Positions 26,584 to 34,648 of a stretch of DNA of 35,916 nt are shown here, in pieces (positions within the stretch are counted from its first letter, which is position 1; each line of letters starts with the position of its first letter). The translations under genes were made by a program, and so were the position numbers. Below the pieces are notes generated by a model. The model saw only the letters and a program-made list of their open reading frames with translations, was not told where the DNA came from and ran no database searches. Origin of the DNA: Clostridiales bacterium (GTDB taxonomy: Bacteria; Bacillota; Clostridia; Oscillospirales; Acutalibacteraceae); NCBI GenBank assembly GCA_022793315.1, contig JAAWCO010000088.1, positions 1 through 35,916 of the forward strand, given 5' to 3'.

Positions 26584-27515
26584 CCCTCCTCCCTGACCGC
26601 ACACAAAAGCGCGATGCCACAAGCGTTATCCGCCGACAGCTCCGGCGGTGCGAAAGCCCCGCCGTATTTTTGCGACAGCTTCTCTCTCAACAGCGTGTTA
26701 GCCATGACCCCGCCCGCGAACAAAAGCGGCAGCGGGCCAAAGCGTTCTCTCAGTGCGCCTGCCATACCGTCCGGTGCTACGTAAAGGCTTTCCAGACAAA
26801 AAAGCGCGATCTCTTCATCGGGGAGCCCTTTTTCCTTCCACGCGCGGCACTGATTTTCCACCCCCGAAAGACTGCAGCTCCCCTCCTTCAGAGAGGGGCG
26901 GGGACGATAGCTTCCCACCGCCTGCTGCGCCAGCCTGTCCAGCTGCGGCCCGGCGGGAAACGGCAGTCCAAGCATCCTGCCCACCCGATCAACCAGCTGC
27001 CCTGCCTTCAGATCCAGTGAACCGGCCACTGCCGAGCAGCGAATCACCGTCTCGCCGTCCGGCTCCACCAGCAAAGCATCAGTGGTGCCGCCGGACACGT
27101 GAAAGGCCAAAAGCGGCTTTCGGAGCCATTCGAGGCGATCTGCCCCATAAGCTGCCGCCGCCACATGCCCCTGCTGATGGGAAAACAGATGACACGGGAG
27201 GGTGAGCAGAGCGGAAAACTCCCGCGCCAGACCCACCCCCGCCAGAAAGCAGGGCATATAGGAACCCTCCGCCTGACGCGGACGGCTGGAAGCTGCCACA
27301 GCACCGAGTTCCCGCTGCCTTTCCGCCAGCAGCTGCTCCAGTACATCGGGAAGCTGGCGGACATGATGAAACACCGCGTCACTCTGCCGCAGCCCAAGCT
27401 CCCCCTCCCGTACCGGCAGCAGCTGTCTGCGGCCGCAGAGACAATCCCTGTCCGAATCATACAGAGCGGCGGAGGTGGTATAATTGCTGGTATCTATCCC
27501 CAAAAACAGACCCAC
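26562..27515 (-). CDS. TsaD/Kae1-like protein (peptidase M22 family paralogue)
   Basis: The 317-residue ASKHA-fold protein resembles TsaD, which transfers the threonylcarbamoyl group to tRNA A37. It has FLGIDTSNYTTS at 4-15, metal-binding HQQGH at 113-117, SGGTTD at 141-146, a long LKAGQLVDRVGRMLG segment near 169-183 followed by PAGPQLD near 187-193, FAGGVMAN at 266-273 and SADNACGIALL near 294-304. The His pair and late Asp are kept, so it could bind iron and ATP. It is somewhat shorter than usual TsaD and lies next to nusB and xseA rather than tsaB/tsaE, so I think it is a paralogue of unknown function. Translation starts at a GTG eight bases after AAGGAG and two bases after the nusB stop. 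Confidence 0.85.
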   Translation of the reverse strand: MGLFLGIDTSNYTTSAALYDSDRDCLCGRRQLLPVREGELGLRQSDAVFHHVRQLPDVLEQLLAERQRELGAVAASSRPRQAEGSYMPCFLAGVGLAREFSALLTLPCHLFSHQQGHVAAAAYGADRLEWLRKPLLAFHVSGGTTDALLVEPDGETVIRCSAVAGSLDLKAGQLVDRVGRMLGLPFPAGPQLDRLAQQAVGSYRPRPSLKEGSCSLSGVENQCRAWKEKGLPDEEIALFCLESLYVAPDGMAGALRERFGPLPLLFAGGVMANTLLREKLSQKYGGAFAPPELSADNACGIALLCAVREEGWLRIRV

Positions 27516-27517
27516 CT

Positions 27518-27973
27518 TCAGCGCTCCTTCTCCCCTGCAGGGGCCGTCTGAACCTCCTCTGAGGGTGCCGTCTCTTCCTCCTGATTCCGGCGGGCAATAC
27601 CGCCAAGGACGCCGTTGACAAAGGCCGGGTCATCGTCGCCACCATAGGTTTTCGCCAGCTCTACCGCTTCATTGATAGCAACGCTGTTGGGAATATCCTG
27701 GCAGCGCTCCATCTCATATACGGCAAGCCGCATGATGGACAGCGCCACGCGATTGATTCGATTTTTGCTCCATTTATGGGAAAAGGCAGCAATCAGGGCA
27801 TCCATCTCCTCCAGATGCCCCTCCGCCCCCTCGGCCAGCGATAAAGCAAAGGCGTCGCTCTCCACGTCTCTCGCTTCTCCGGCGTTCAGGAGCAGCTCCC
27901 GGACCGGAGCGCCGCTGAAGGATTTTTCAAACAGGAGAGCAAACGCCAGTTCCCGCGATTCATGCCGTGTCAT
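27518..27973 (-). CDS. nusB: Transcription antitermination factor NusB
   Basis: NusB binds boxA RNA with NusE (S10) and supports rRNA antitermination. The 151-residue all-helical protein shows TRHESRELAFALLFE near the start, WSKNRINRVALSIMRLAVYEM in the middle, and the family signature PNSVAINEAVELAKTYGGDDDPAFVNGVLGGI. A short acidic tail follows. The start at MTRHES matches family N-termini; open frame upstream comes from the adjacent islet. It heads a tight cluster with the TsaD-like gene and xseA. Confidence 0.95.
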   Translation of the reverse strand: MTRHESRELAFALLFEKSFSGAPVRELLLNAGEARDVESDAFALSLAEGAEGHLEEMDALIAAFSHKWSKNRINRVALSIMRLAVYEMERCQDIPNSVAINEAVELAKTYGGDDDPAFVNGVLGGIARRNQEEETAPSEEVQTAPAGEKER

Positions 27974-28070
27974 TTTCACATCACGCCTTTTCTGAATAAC
28001 TCTGGTCTGTGCCGAAAACGCCTCAACGCCTCTTAATAAACTTTCCCAATTTCCTTTTGTGTTCCTGCTG

Positions 28071-28529
28071 CTATGACTGCCTTCCATCGCACCATTTGTC
28101 CATGCGGCGGTAGATACCCACACGGAGGCTGTCAAACTCATTTTGACTGGGCGCACACCATACTCCCAGCCTCTTCAGCAGTAAATTGATAGAGCCATTT
28201 CCTTCCTGAGGTTCGATAGAAATACGCCCATTTTCATATGAAACACCAGCCTGGGTTCCGGCATAACCAAAATAATCTATTTCAACATATACCAGTTTGG
28301 TGCGAAAGGAACATTTTTCTAAAAGAAACTTCGTTTCTGCGGTAAAGTCTGAGCGTTCTGCAAATGCTTGAAGTACAGGCTTATGCAGTGCGTCAGAGGG
28401 CTCTGTCAGCTCTGCAATGTCATCTAAAAGGGCATTCGTCAAAAATACCATATCTCTGTGGTAGCTGGATTTCCTTTGCCTGTACCCAATCGCTGACGAG
28501 GGACCGAATCGTATCATATGTGTTCCCAT
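28071..28529 (-). CDS. Unidentified ORF in an AT-richer islet, possibly the 3' part of a broken gene
   Basis: A 152-codon frame encodes a protein whose last 120 residues look natural (mixed hydrophobic and charged, with YVEIDYFGYAGTQAG and INLLLKRLGVWCAP), ending in RMDKWCDGRQS. I recognise no family. Its first 25 residues (rich in Arg, Ser, Tyr) look less natural, and the overlapping frame just upstream reads better there, so a frameshift near 28440-28480 is suspected. The AT-richer composition differs from nusB and asp23 on either side, suggesting insertion from elsewhere. No ribosome-binding site of quality was seen. Confidence 0.4.
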   Translation of the reverse strand: MGTHMIRFGPSSAIGYRQRKSSYHRDMVFLTNALLDDIAELTEPSDALHKPVLQAFAERSDFTAETKFLLEKCSFRTKLVYVEIDYFGYAGTQAGVSYENGRISIEPQEGNGSINLLLKRLGVWCAPSQNEFDSLRVGIYRRMDKWCDGRQS

Positions 28530-28560
28530 GATGGCTCGAATACAACAGCCTATCGCCCAT
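28420..28560 (-). pseudogene. Possible 5' fragment of the same broken gene
   Basis: This frame is open up to the asp23 terminator and reads DTIRSLVSDWVQAKEIQLPQRY before running out at a stop inside the next ORF. The segment looks like a natural amphipathic helix plus turn. With the following frame it could form one protein after a single-base correction. The true upstream limit is unclear; the same frame continues back to about 28731 with a Lys/Arg- and Cys-bearing stretch. Confidence 0.25.
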
Positions 28561-28742
28561 CCCCTTCTTTTGCAACGGCTTCCCTGTTACTTTATATCCG
28601 CATTGCCGGACTTGCTTTTTATGACATTTGGTTCGCCTGGGAATATGAAGTCGAAATGGAATAAAAATAAACAAAATATCGCCCCCAGACCTCTGCCGTC
28701 GGGCTATTTCGGCGATTTTCGCCGCCGCCATAATAAGGAAAC

Positions 28743-28767
28743 CCTCCGCCGCTTCCGCAGAGGGTCT
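28743..28767 (-). terminator. Intrinsic terminator after asp23
   Basis: A 9-bp stem with one G-U pair (ACCCTCTGC with GCGGAGGGT) and a 7-base loop lies about 20 bases after the asp23 stop. TTTCCTTATT follows on the minus strand. It separates asp23 from the islet and nusB. Confidence 0.65.
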
Positions 28768-28788
28768 TCCTTGCTGCACCGCCCATGT

Positions 28789-29151
28789 CTACTGACTTTT
28801 CTCTTCCTCCAATGCCAGACCGACCACATGAACATTCACTCTGGTTACCGGTTTGCCCGTCATAGACTGGACCGCTACTTTGACGCTGTGCTGAACCTCG
28901 CCCGCCACATCGGGAATCCGTGCGCCGGACTTCAGATTGATATACACATCCAGTATTGTCTCACTCTCGTTATTCAGTACGCGGACCGCACGGGCTGCCG
29001 CCGAACCGATAATCCCACGGATATCTGCCGGTCTCTGCGCCATACCCGCCACACCCGGCACCTCCACCGCCGCACTGCCGGCGATGGTCGCGATCACTTC
29101 TTCAGAAATAATGCAGCTGCCATCCGCACGTCTGTAAGCCTGTTCTTCCAT
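28789..29151 (-). CDS. Asp23/Gls24 family envelope stress protein
   Basis: The 120-residue protein matches the Asp23 (DUF322) family: ISEEVIATIAGSAAVEVPGV near 15-34, a central VLNNESETILDVYINLKSGARIPDV segment, and VNVHVVGLAL near the end. Family members form membrane-associated cytosolic assemblies linked to cell-envelope homeostasis in Gram-positive bacteria. A copy between spoIIIAH and nusB is typical of Clostridia. The ATG has AAAGGAGG upstream. A separate promoter upstream gives a leader of about 225 bases. Confidence 0.95.
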   Translation of the reverse strand: MEEQAYRRADGSCIISEEVIATIAGSAAVEVPGVAGMAQRPADIRGIIGSAAARAVRVLNNESETILDVYINLKSGARIPDVAGEVQHSVKVAVQSMTGKPVTRVNVHVVGLALEEEKSQ

Positions 29152-29343
29152 ATCAGGGACCTCCTTTATTTCCCAAAGTCTGTCATCCGCTGAACGCCTG
29201 TTTTACAGCAGGGAAAACCATCAACAGCCGTTCACGGCCAAAGGACAAACCATCAAACCTTTTTCAGGGCAGTATCCCAAAAGTCACCCCGATATACCCT
29301 CTTTCGCCGGCGAAGACAGGAGCCTTCGCCCCATAAAACGCCT

Positions 29344-29381
29344 GCCCCGGCCCCCAAAATAAACAGAAAGGGGTCCGGGGC
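29344..29381 (-). terminator. Hairpin after spoIIIAH, overlapping the asp23 promoter start site
   Basis: Arms 29344-29355 and 29370-29381 pair with a single mismatch (7 plus 4 bp) around a 14-base loop. No immediate T-run follows, so termination would be weak. The predicted asp23 start site falls inside the first-transcribed arm, so only read-through RNA from spoIIIA would form the full stem. Confidence 0.45.
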
Positions 29382-29382
29382 T

Positions 29383-29411
29383 ATTATACCAATAAACCGG
29401 AAGCAGAGCAA
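29383..29411 (-). promoter_or_regulatory. Extended -10 promoter for asp23
   Basis: TTGCTC and TATAAT are separated by 17 bases, and TGG precedes TATAAT as an extended -10. It lies just after the spoIIIAH stop, so asp23 can be expressed in growing cells apart from the sporulation operon. Confidence 0.65.
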
Positions 29412-29421
29412 CTGTTTTTTC

Positions 29422-30012
29422 CTATTTCACCGCGACGATATGAATGTTTTGCGCGACAATCTTCGACTGGGTGGTCACAATCTCCGTAATCTGTACCGCC
29501 TCCTGCGGTTTCAGTTCATCTGCCTTCACTACCAGATTGCATTCCCCCTCCGATAGGTAAGCGACACAATCCGCAAAGCCTTTTGCCTTGACAAGACTTT
29601 CAATACTGTTTTCCTGCTCTACCTGGGCGGCAATGGCAGCTGCCTTTTCCAATGCTTCCTTTTTAGCGGCGTCCTCTCCTTTAATATCATTCAGAATGTC
29701 CTTCAGAATGTCCAGCGCCTCTGCTCGTGCATTTTCCCGATTTCGGCGCGCCTCAGCAAAATAGTCTCCACTGCTCTCTCCGCCCGAAGAGGGCTCTCCG
29801 CTGCTTCCCGTGGCTTCTTCCGGAGAAATGGTAGAGGAATTTCCTACATATTGGGCATCCCCCAGATTTTTGGTGGAATCCGTTACCTTTGTATCGGCAT
29901 CGACTACTCCCGGCTGCTGAGAAGAAAAATAATAGTTCAGATAGACCGCCACGCCCAGCGCCGCGACCAACACCGCTAAAACCGCCTGCTTTTTTCCAAA
30001 AATGCCACTCAC
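29422..30012 (-). CDS. spoIIIAH: Stage III sporulation protein AH
   Basis: SpoIIIAH is anchored in the mother-cell membrane and pairs with forespore SpoIIQ to form the intercellular channel. The 196-residue protein has one N-terminal membrane span (about 8-28), a Ser/Gly-rich linker (about 60-85), and a C-terminal ring-building domain like YscJ/FliF with ARRNRENARAEALDILKDIL and CNLVVKADEL. It is the last gene of the spoIIIA operon, 47 bases after spoIIIAG. Confidence 0.96.
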   Translation of the reverse strand: MSGIFGKKQAVLAVLVAALGVAVYLNYYFSSQQPGVVDADTKVTDSTKNLGDAQYVGNSSTISPEEATGSSGEPSSGGESSGDYFAEARRNRENARAEALDILKDILNDIKGEDAAKKEALEKAAAIAAQVEQENSIESLVKAKGFADCVAYLSEGECNLVVKADELKPQEAVQITEIVTTQSKIVAQNIHIVAVK

Positions 30013-30059
30013 CGACGACCATTCCCTTCATTACTGTTTCTGTTAATGGAAGTTTAAAA

Positions 30060-30653
30060 TCAAGTAAGGCCTGTTCCCTTTACTACACAGACCCTCAAAG
30101 AGGATATGTTCAGCGCCGTGGTCACTGCTTCTGTGACCCGCCGGCGTACCTCTTCTGCATCTCCCCCGTCGCATACCACCACCACACCGCGCACCGTCGG
30201 CTGAATTTCGGTCACCAGCAGCCCCTCTTTGCCGCTTCCTGTATCCACCAGAATAATACTTTGTTCCGAATCATCCTTTTGCGACAGCTTGGAGGAGTTG
30301 GTGCCCGAATCCTCCTCCCGATTGGAATTGATCCGGTTTTCGCTGGCGTACACATATTCCACACCATTCTCCAGTGTGACCATCACCTGACAGCGACCGG
30401 CCCCCTCAATTCCACCTACCAGAGAGCGCAGCCTTTCCTCCGTTTTGGCAACGTATTCCTCCGTACTGACGGCGGCACGCGCCGTTTCCTGCGGCGCTGT
30501 CTCCCGTTTCGGCCAAAACTGTGAGAGCAGAATCAGGGCCATACCGGCAAGACCGGCTGCCAAAATCAGCTTTTGTCCCATCCCTCCCTTGAAAAAATCC
30601 ACCGCACGGGCCGCCAGTCCTCCTCCACGGTCTGTGACCGTTTCGGTTTTCAT
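30060..30653 (-). CDS. spoIIIAG: Stage III sporulation protein AG
   Basis: SpoIIIAG forms a large oligomeric ring in the channel between mother cell and forespore. The 197-residue protein has a membrane span near 28-47 and an extracellular domain with VEYVYASENRI near 106-116, a Ser/Asp/Glu-rich loop near 120-140, and PTVRGVVVVCDGG followed by VTEAVTTALNI, the typical ring-building motif. It follows spoIIIAF by 19 bases. Confidence 0.96.
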   Translation of the reverse strand: MKTETVTDRGGGLAARAVDFFKGGMGQKLILAAGLAGMALILLSQFWPKRETAPQETARAAVSTEEYVAKTEERLRSLVGGIEGAGRCQVMVTLENGVEYVYASENRINSNREEDSGTNSSKLSQKDDSEQSIILVDTGSGKEGLLVTEIQPTVRGVVVVCDGGDAEEVRRRVTEAVTTALNISSLRVCVVKGTGLT

Positions 30654-30672
30654 CTTTCATCGACCGCCTTTC

Positions 30673-31149
30673 TCATTCCTTCCATTCCTCCACATAGACA
30701 TCCGTTCCCAGACGCTGCTCCATCACCTGTTTGGCCGCGATCGCCTTTTGAATATTTTGTTTGTCCAGATAAAGGGTAATTCTGGTAATGTATATGCCGC
30801 CGTCCTCCGAAGTATCCGTCTGAGCGGTAATTTTTGCTGCCGCAATACCGTAATTTTTCAGCGTATCGTCCGCCACCTGCTTCAGTGCCAAATCAATCTG
30901 GCGGCTGAGCTGAGCCTCTACCTGATCCTGCAGCCGTTCGGAGGAACCGCTGCTTTCTATCCGGGGCAGAGACAATTCCCCCAGAGATTTTAGTTTTAAA
31001 AGAGGCGAGGTCAGACAGCAAATAAAAAACGCGACGGTCAGGATCCGAAAAATCCGCCCCATCCCTTCTTTGGGGCCCAGCATTTGCAGGATGGTGCAGA
31101 CCACGGCCGCCGCACACAGCCCCACCGCCCATTCTCTGACAGCTTCCAT
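30673..31149 (-). CDS. spoIIIAF: Stage III sporulation protein AF
   Basis: The 158-residue protein has two N-terminal membrane spans (about 6-22 and 31-51) followed by a soluble domain ending RLGTDVYVEEWKE, as in SpoIIIAF of the channel complex. The start at MEAVREW matches family N-termini and follows AAGGAAGGAACC; an upstream in-frame Met would add 31 residues without membrane character. The 106-base gap to spoIIIAE is the second longest in the operon apart from noncoding hairpins. Confidence 0.92.
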   Translation of the reverse strand: MEAVREWAVGLCAAAVVCTILQMLGPKEGMGRIFRILTVAFFICCLTSPLLKLKSLGELSLPRIESSGSSERLQDQVEAQLSRQIDLALKQVADDTLKNYGIAAAKITAQTDTSEDGGIYITRITLYLDKQNIQKAIAAKQVMEQRLGTDVYVEEWKE

Positions 31150-31255
31150 ATCCTGGTTCCTTCCTTTCCCTGCCCGATCGGCGGTTTTGGCGGAATAGTG
31201 TCCAGATCTCTCCATATGAAAGGCCTGACCTTCCGGCTGCACCCACCGCCCACTG

Positions 31256-32422
31256 TCAAACAGTGGTATGTCCTGTCAGCGTCACCACCGCGGTAGCAAT
31301 AATCATAAACAAAGCGCAGGCAGACAGCACCCCAATCAGAGTCTTGAGCACCGACAGCGCGGAACGAAACAGGGCGGTAAGGGATTTCAACTCAAACAGC
31401 TCCGCCGCTGCTCCGCAAACACTCAGACACAGGCACCACAATGCACACTGAACCAGCGGAGGCAAAACGATCAGCGCTGTCGCCAGCATACCATATCCCC
31501 CCAGTGTGGTTTTCAGCATCCCTAGGCAGCCCCTGACCGTTGTGAAGGCCTCGCTCAGAGCATTGCCCACCACCGGCACCATGCTGGAGAGGGAAAAGCG
31601 AATGGCACGCCCCGATAAAGAATCCGCTGCACTGCCCATAAGTCCCTGTAAAGACAGCAGCCCGACAAACAGGGTGGTTGTGATACCCAGCAGCCAGACC
31701 GCCGCCCGGCTCATCATTCCCCCCACCGTCTCCAGCCGCATGCCCGAGCTGACCGACCCCACCAGGCCCAGCGCCAGAGATACCGTCATCAGCGGCAAAA
31801 CCACCTGTGTGACCAGAAGGGTCATCATCTCCGCAGCGAACAGCACCACGGTATGATAGGAGGCAGCGGCAGCGGCCTGACCGGAGGTCAGCAGCACGCC
31901 GGCGTATACGGGAACATAGCTGGTCATAAAGACAGAAACGCTTTCCGCCGCAGAGCACACCGTTCGGATGACCGCCGATACCGGCATCAGCACCGCTGCA
32001 CAGGCCGCCAACGCACAAACACTCTCAAAAATCCCGGAAGCCGCCGGTTCCCGCAGCGTTTGACGCATTCCATCCATCAGGGCTCCAATCAGAATGATGC
32101 CCAGAAGCACCCCTGCTGAACGCAGGGGTCCGCCCGACTGCTCCCCAACAATATCCAGCAGTGCATCCAGCAGCCTGTCCGGCTGTAAAGCGGCAATACT
32201 TTCCGACTGTGTTCCCTCTTCCAGCCCGGTGATCCCCAGCTTGTCCAGCAGCTGGCGTGTTTCCTCCGGCAAATGCTGGGGCAGCTCGTCCGCTCCGCTG
32301 GCCTCTACCTGTTCTGTGAACAGAGCCTGTTCCTCTCCTTTACCCGGTTCCGCCCGGACAGGCGAACCCAATAAAAGAAGGAGAAAGGGCAACAGCAGAA
32401 GGTTCCGTATTCCCCTCTTCAT
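31256..32422 (-). CDS. spoIIIAE: Stage III sporulation protein AE
   Basis: SpoIIIAE is the large polytopic membrane protein of the channel. The 388-residue protein begins with a cleavable-looking signal (LLLLPFLLLLLGSPVRA, ending near residue 24), an extracellular helical part rich in Glu/Gln/Leu, and about eight spans from residue 98 to the end (for example GVLLGIILIGALM, VVLPLMTVSLALGLVG, and the last FMIIATAVVTL). Its ATG overlaps the spoIIIAD stop (ATGA), implying coupled translation. Confidence 0.96.
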   Translation of the reverse strand: MKRGIRNLLLLPFLLLLLGSPVRAEPGKGEEQALFTEQVEASGADELPQHLPEETRQLLDKLGITGLEEGTQSESIAALQPDRLLDALLDIVGEQSGGPLRSAGVLLGIILIGALMDGMRQTLREPAASGIFESVCALAACAAVLMPVSAVIRTVCSAAESVSVFMTSYVPVYAGVLLTSGQAAAAASYHTVVLFAAEMMTLLVTQVVLPLMTVSLALGLVGSVSSGMRLETVGGMMSRAAVWLLGITTTLFVGLLSLQGLMGSAADSLSGRAIRFSLSSMVPVVGNALSEAFTTVRGCLGMLKTTLGGYGMLATALIVLPPLVQCALWCLCLSVCGAAAELFELKSLTALFRSALSVLKTLIGVLSACALFMIIATAVVTLTGHTTV

Positions 32423-32826
32423 CCGCCCACCGCCTGTCCATTCATCAGTGCCGCCGCCAGCTCCGCTATTTTCTGAAACAGCGGCAGCGCCAGCACCAGC
32501 AATCCAAACTTCCCCGCCAGCTCCGCCTTGGCGGCCAGCGCCTTTTCTCCCGCGTCTTCACAGGCGTCGGAGGCCAGCTGGGTCAGCAGACAAACACCCA
32601 TAGCCTTGAAAAGCACGGCCCCATATTCCGCAGAAAGGGAAACCTGATCCAGCATCTCCTTCAGCCTGTCCATCATCGGAGCGGCCCGGATAAGAACCAG
32701 GGTCAGGAGCGCTGCACCCGCCATCAGACTGATAGCCAGAGCGTATTCCGGCCGCTGCTGACGCAGGACCACCGCCAGAAAGGCAGCCGCCACCGTCAGG
32801 CCGATCACCGCAGCTACTTCCATCAT
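32419..32826 (-). CDS. spoIIIAD: Stage III sporulation protein AD
   Basis: The 135-residue protein has four hydrophobic segments (about 4-22, 30-48, 64-82 and 107-128), as in SpoIIIAD. It and SpoIIIAC are related to each other. The start is one of two adjacent ATG codons after AAAGGCGGG. It precedes spoIIIAE with a four-base overlap. Confidence 0.93.
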   Translation of the reverse strand: MMEVAAVIGLTVAAAFLAVVLRQQRPEYALAISLMAGAALLTLVLIRAAPMMDRLKEMLDQVSLSAEYGAVLFKAMGVCLLTQLASDACEDAGEKALAAKAELAGKFGLLVLALPLFQKIAELAAALMNGQAVGG

Positions 32827-32848
32827 TTTTCCCGCCTTTCTCTTCTTA

Positions 32849-33043
32849 TCAAAGGCCGAAAACCGATTTGACCATGCTGAACAGATCACCAATTTCTGAT
32901 ACGATCAGGGAGAGCACCACAATCAGACCAGCCAGTGTGGTCAGCATGGCCTGCTCTTCCCTTCCGGAGCGGATCAGCACCTGATTCAGCACAGCGACAA
33001 TGATGCCGACTCCGGCAATCTTAAAAATCAGATCCACATCCAT
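32849..33043 (-). CDS. spoIIIAC: Stage III sporulation protein AC
   Basis: The 64-residue SpoIIIAC has two spans (about 4-20 and 32-52) around the short loop IRSGREEQAM, the family's usual size and pattern. It ends 22 bases before spoIIIAD. A 13-bp hairpin lies in the mRNA just before its ribosome-binding site. Confidence 0.93.
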   Translation of the reverse strand: MDVDLIFKIAGVGIIVAVLNQVLIRSGREEQAMLTTLAGLIVVLSLIVSEIGDLFSMVKSVFGL

Positions 33044-33069
33044 CGCGATCCATCACGCCTTTCTCTTTC

Positions 33070-33101
33070 CCCTATGCCAGCCATCGTTTGGCTGGATAGG
33101 G
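33070..33101 (-). promoter_or_regulatory. Intercistronic hairpin between spoIIIAB and spoIIIAC
   Basis: CCCTAT pairs with ATAGGG and CCAGCCA with TGGCTGG, giving a 13-bp stem with one bulged base and a 5-base loop. No T-run follows, so it is unlikely to terminate. It could be an RNA-processing or stability element setting the ratio of upstream to downstream proteins. Confidence 0.5.
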
Positions 33102-33137
33102 CCTGCCCTAACTTCTGGCTGTTCCATCCTGTCCGTT

Positions 33138-33650
33138 TCAGAGCATCAGCAGAGCAAAGGCCGCCCCGCCGATCACCCCCAGCGTCGTATACAGGCGCCC
33201 TTTCGCTCTGACCTCATCACGTGCCTGACCAAGATGCTCCGCCAGCAGATCGCCGTACAGCTCACAGTGGGACAGCTGCCCCTCGATATCCGTCTTTCCC
33301 AGTCCGGCGCCAAAACGGTCCAGCAGCTCCCTGTCGCTTCGGCTGAGACCGCCGGCTTTTCCCAACTTTTCCAGCGCCTGGCTCCAGGCGGTCACCGGGT
33401 CCTGCCCCTCACGAATTCCCCTGGCCGCTGGCTGTAAAAACAGCAGCGAAGAAAACTCCCGTTCCTGTGAAGCCTCCCACAAAAGCTCTCCCACAGAGGC
33501 GGCAGAATACCGGATACGGGTGGCCAGCCACCGCAGCAGACAGGCAGCGTCCTCCAGCGCAGCAGCACGCCGCCGGAGGGCAATCGACGCACCGATTCCC
33601 GCTCCTGCTCCTGCGGCTGTCACCAGAAGCAGCCCTATCATTTTCAGCAT
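33138..33650 (-). CDS. spoIIIAB: Stage III sporulation protein AB
   Basis: The 170-residue protein has one N-terminal span (about 4-24), a helical cytoplasmic body with ARGIREGQDPVTAWSQAL, LLDRFGAGLGKTDIEGQ and a C-terminal span (about 154-170). This matches SpoIIIAB, which is related to the T2SF (GspF) membrane platform proteins of secretion systems. It overlaps the end of spoIIIAA by seven bases. Confidence 0.94.
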   Translation of the reverse strand: MLKMIGLLLVTAAGAGAGIGASIALRRRAAALEDAACLLRWLATRIRYSAASVGELLWEASQEREFSSLLFLQPAARGIREGQDPVTAWSQALEKLGKAGGLSRSDRELLDRFGAGLGKTDIEGQLSHCELYGDLLAEHLGQARDEVRAKGRLYTTLGVIGGAAFALLML

Positions 33651-34615
33651 CCTGCTTTCCCTCCATCAGACGGCGTCAGACTGGAGGACAGCGCCTCCAC
33701 CGCCGAGAAGATCCGCCGAATACGTCCCGGCTTCCCGCGCCCCTCCAGCAAAACAATGTGTTCAAAGGCGCCTTTTTCCAGAGCCAGTCTCACCTGCGGC
33801 CGGCGCAGGAGTGCATTCAGGTCGTGGCCGTGGGCCGTCGCCACCGCCGTCACACCAGAGTTCAGTCCCGCCAGCACCGCCTCGGTTTCCGCCACTGTGC
33901 CCAGCTCATCGAATAAAACCATCTCCGGCGCCAGACAGCGGACCGCCTGCTCAATCCCCTCCGCTTTGGGATAGTGAAGAAGCATATCGCACAGCGAAAG
34001 ACCTCCCCCGCCTGAAAGCTCCCCCCGCTCGTCCACCACCGCCACGCGGCAACCGCCACCGTAATTCCCCATGGAAAAGCCTCGTGCCAGATCCTTCAGC
34101 AGACTGGTTTTCCCGCTGGCAGGCTCCCCACAGATCAGAGCGCTGCCCAGCCGCCCTCCCGCAGACAGGCGGCGCGCAAGCTCCCCGGCGCAGCCATCGT
34201 GGCGTCTGGATACCCGCAGGCAAAGGGAGGTGATGCTGCGCACGGAAACGATTTTCCCCTGTTCTGTGACAGCCGTTCCGGCAATACCGGCACGACAGCC
34301 GTTTCTGGCCGCGATATACCCCCGGCGGATTTCCGACTGATGAGTATGTACGGAAAAATCGCATAATATCTGAAAACAATCACTCAAATGCGAACCTGTA
34401 CAGACCAGCAGCCTGCCCTCCGGATGCCGCCGAGCCTGTCCGCTTTCTGTCACAAAATAATCACCCTCCGGCGCTGACAGGACCAGCGGCGCATTCTGCC
34501 GTAGCCTTATTTCCTGTATTCTCTGGCTGAGCTCGTCCGGAAGGTGCATAACCGCCTGGCGCAGCGCTGCAGGCAAAAGCGATGCCGCGCCTTCAAATTC
34601 GTTCGTTTTATTCAT
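33644..34615 (-). CDS. spoIIIAA: Stage III sporulation protein AA (ATPase)
   Basis: SpoIIIAA is the AAA-type secretion-like ATPase of the mother-cell/forespore channel. The 323-residue protein has Walker A GEPASGKTS at 163-171, Walker B MVLFDELGT at 232-240 (Asp236-Glu237), and TAHGHDLNALLRRP near 260-273, the sensor region. It opens the complete eight-gene operon AA to AH. The ATG follows AAAGGGTG. A possible sigma-E-type promoter lies upstream. Confidence 0.96.
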   Translation of the reverse strand: MNKTNEFEGAASLLPAALRQAVMHLPDELSQRIQEIRLRQNAPLVLSAPEGDYFVTESGQARRHPEGRLLVCTGSHLSDCFQILCDFSVHTHQSEIRRGYIAARNGCRAGIAGTAVTEQGKIVSVRSITSLCLRVSRRHDGCAGELARRLSAGGRLGSALICGEPASGKTSLLKDLARGFSMGNYGGGCRVAVVDERGELSGGGGLSLCDMLLHYPKAEGIEQAVRCLAPEMVLFDELGTVAETEAVLAGLNSGVTAVATAHGHDLNALLRRPQVRLALEKGAFEHIVLLEGRGKPGRIRRIFSAVEALSSSLTPSDGGKAGC

Positions 34616-34648
34616 CCTGTCACCCTTTCCTGTCCTGTGTACAATTGA

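Noticed and set aside
31392-32018. Gly/Cys-rich minus-strand frame inside spoIIIAE
   Set aside because: It lies wholly within spoIIIAE in another frame, and its repetitive Gly-rich product reflects G+C-rich codons.
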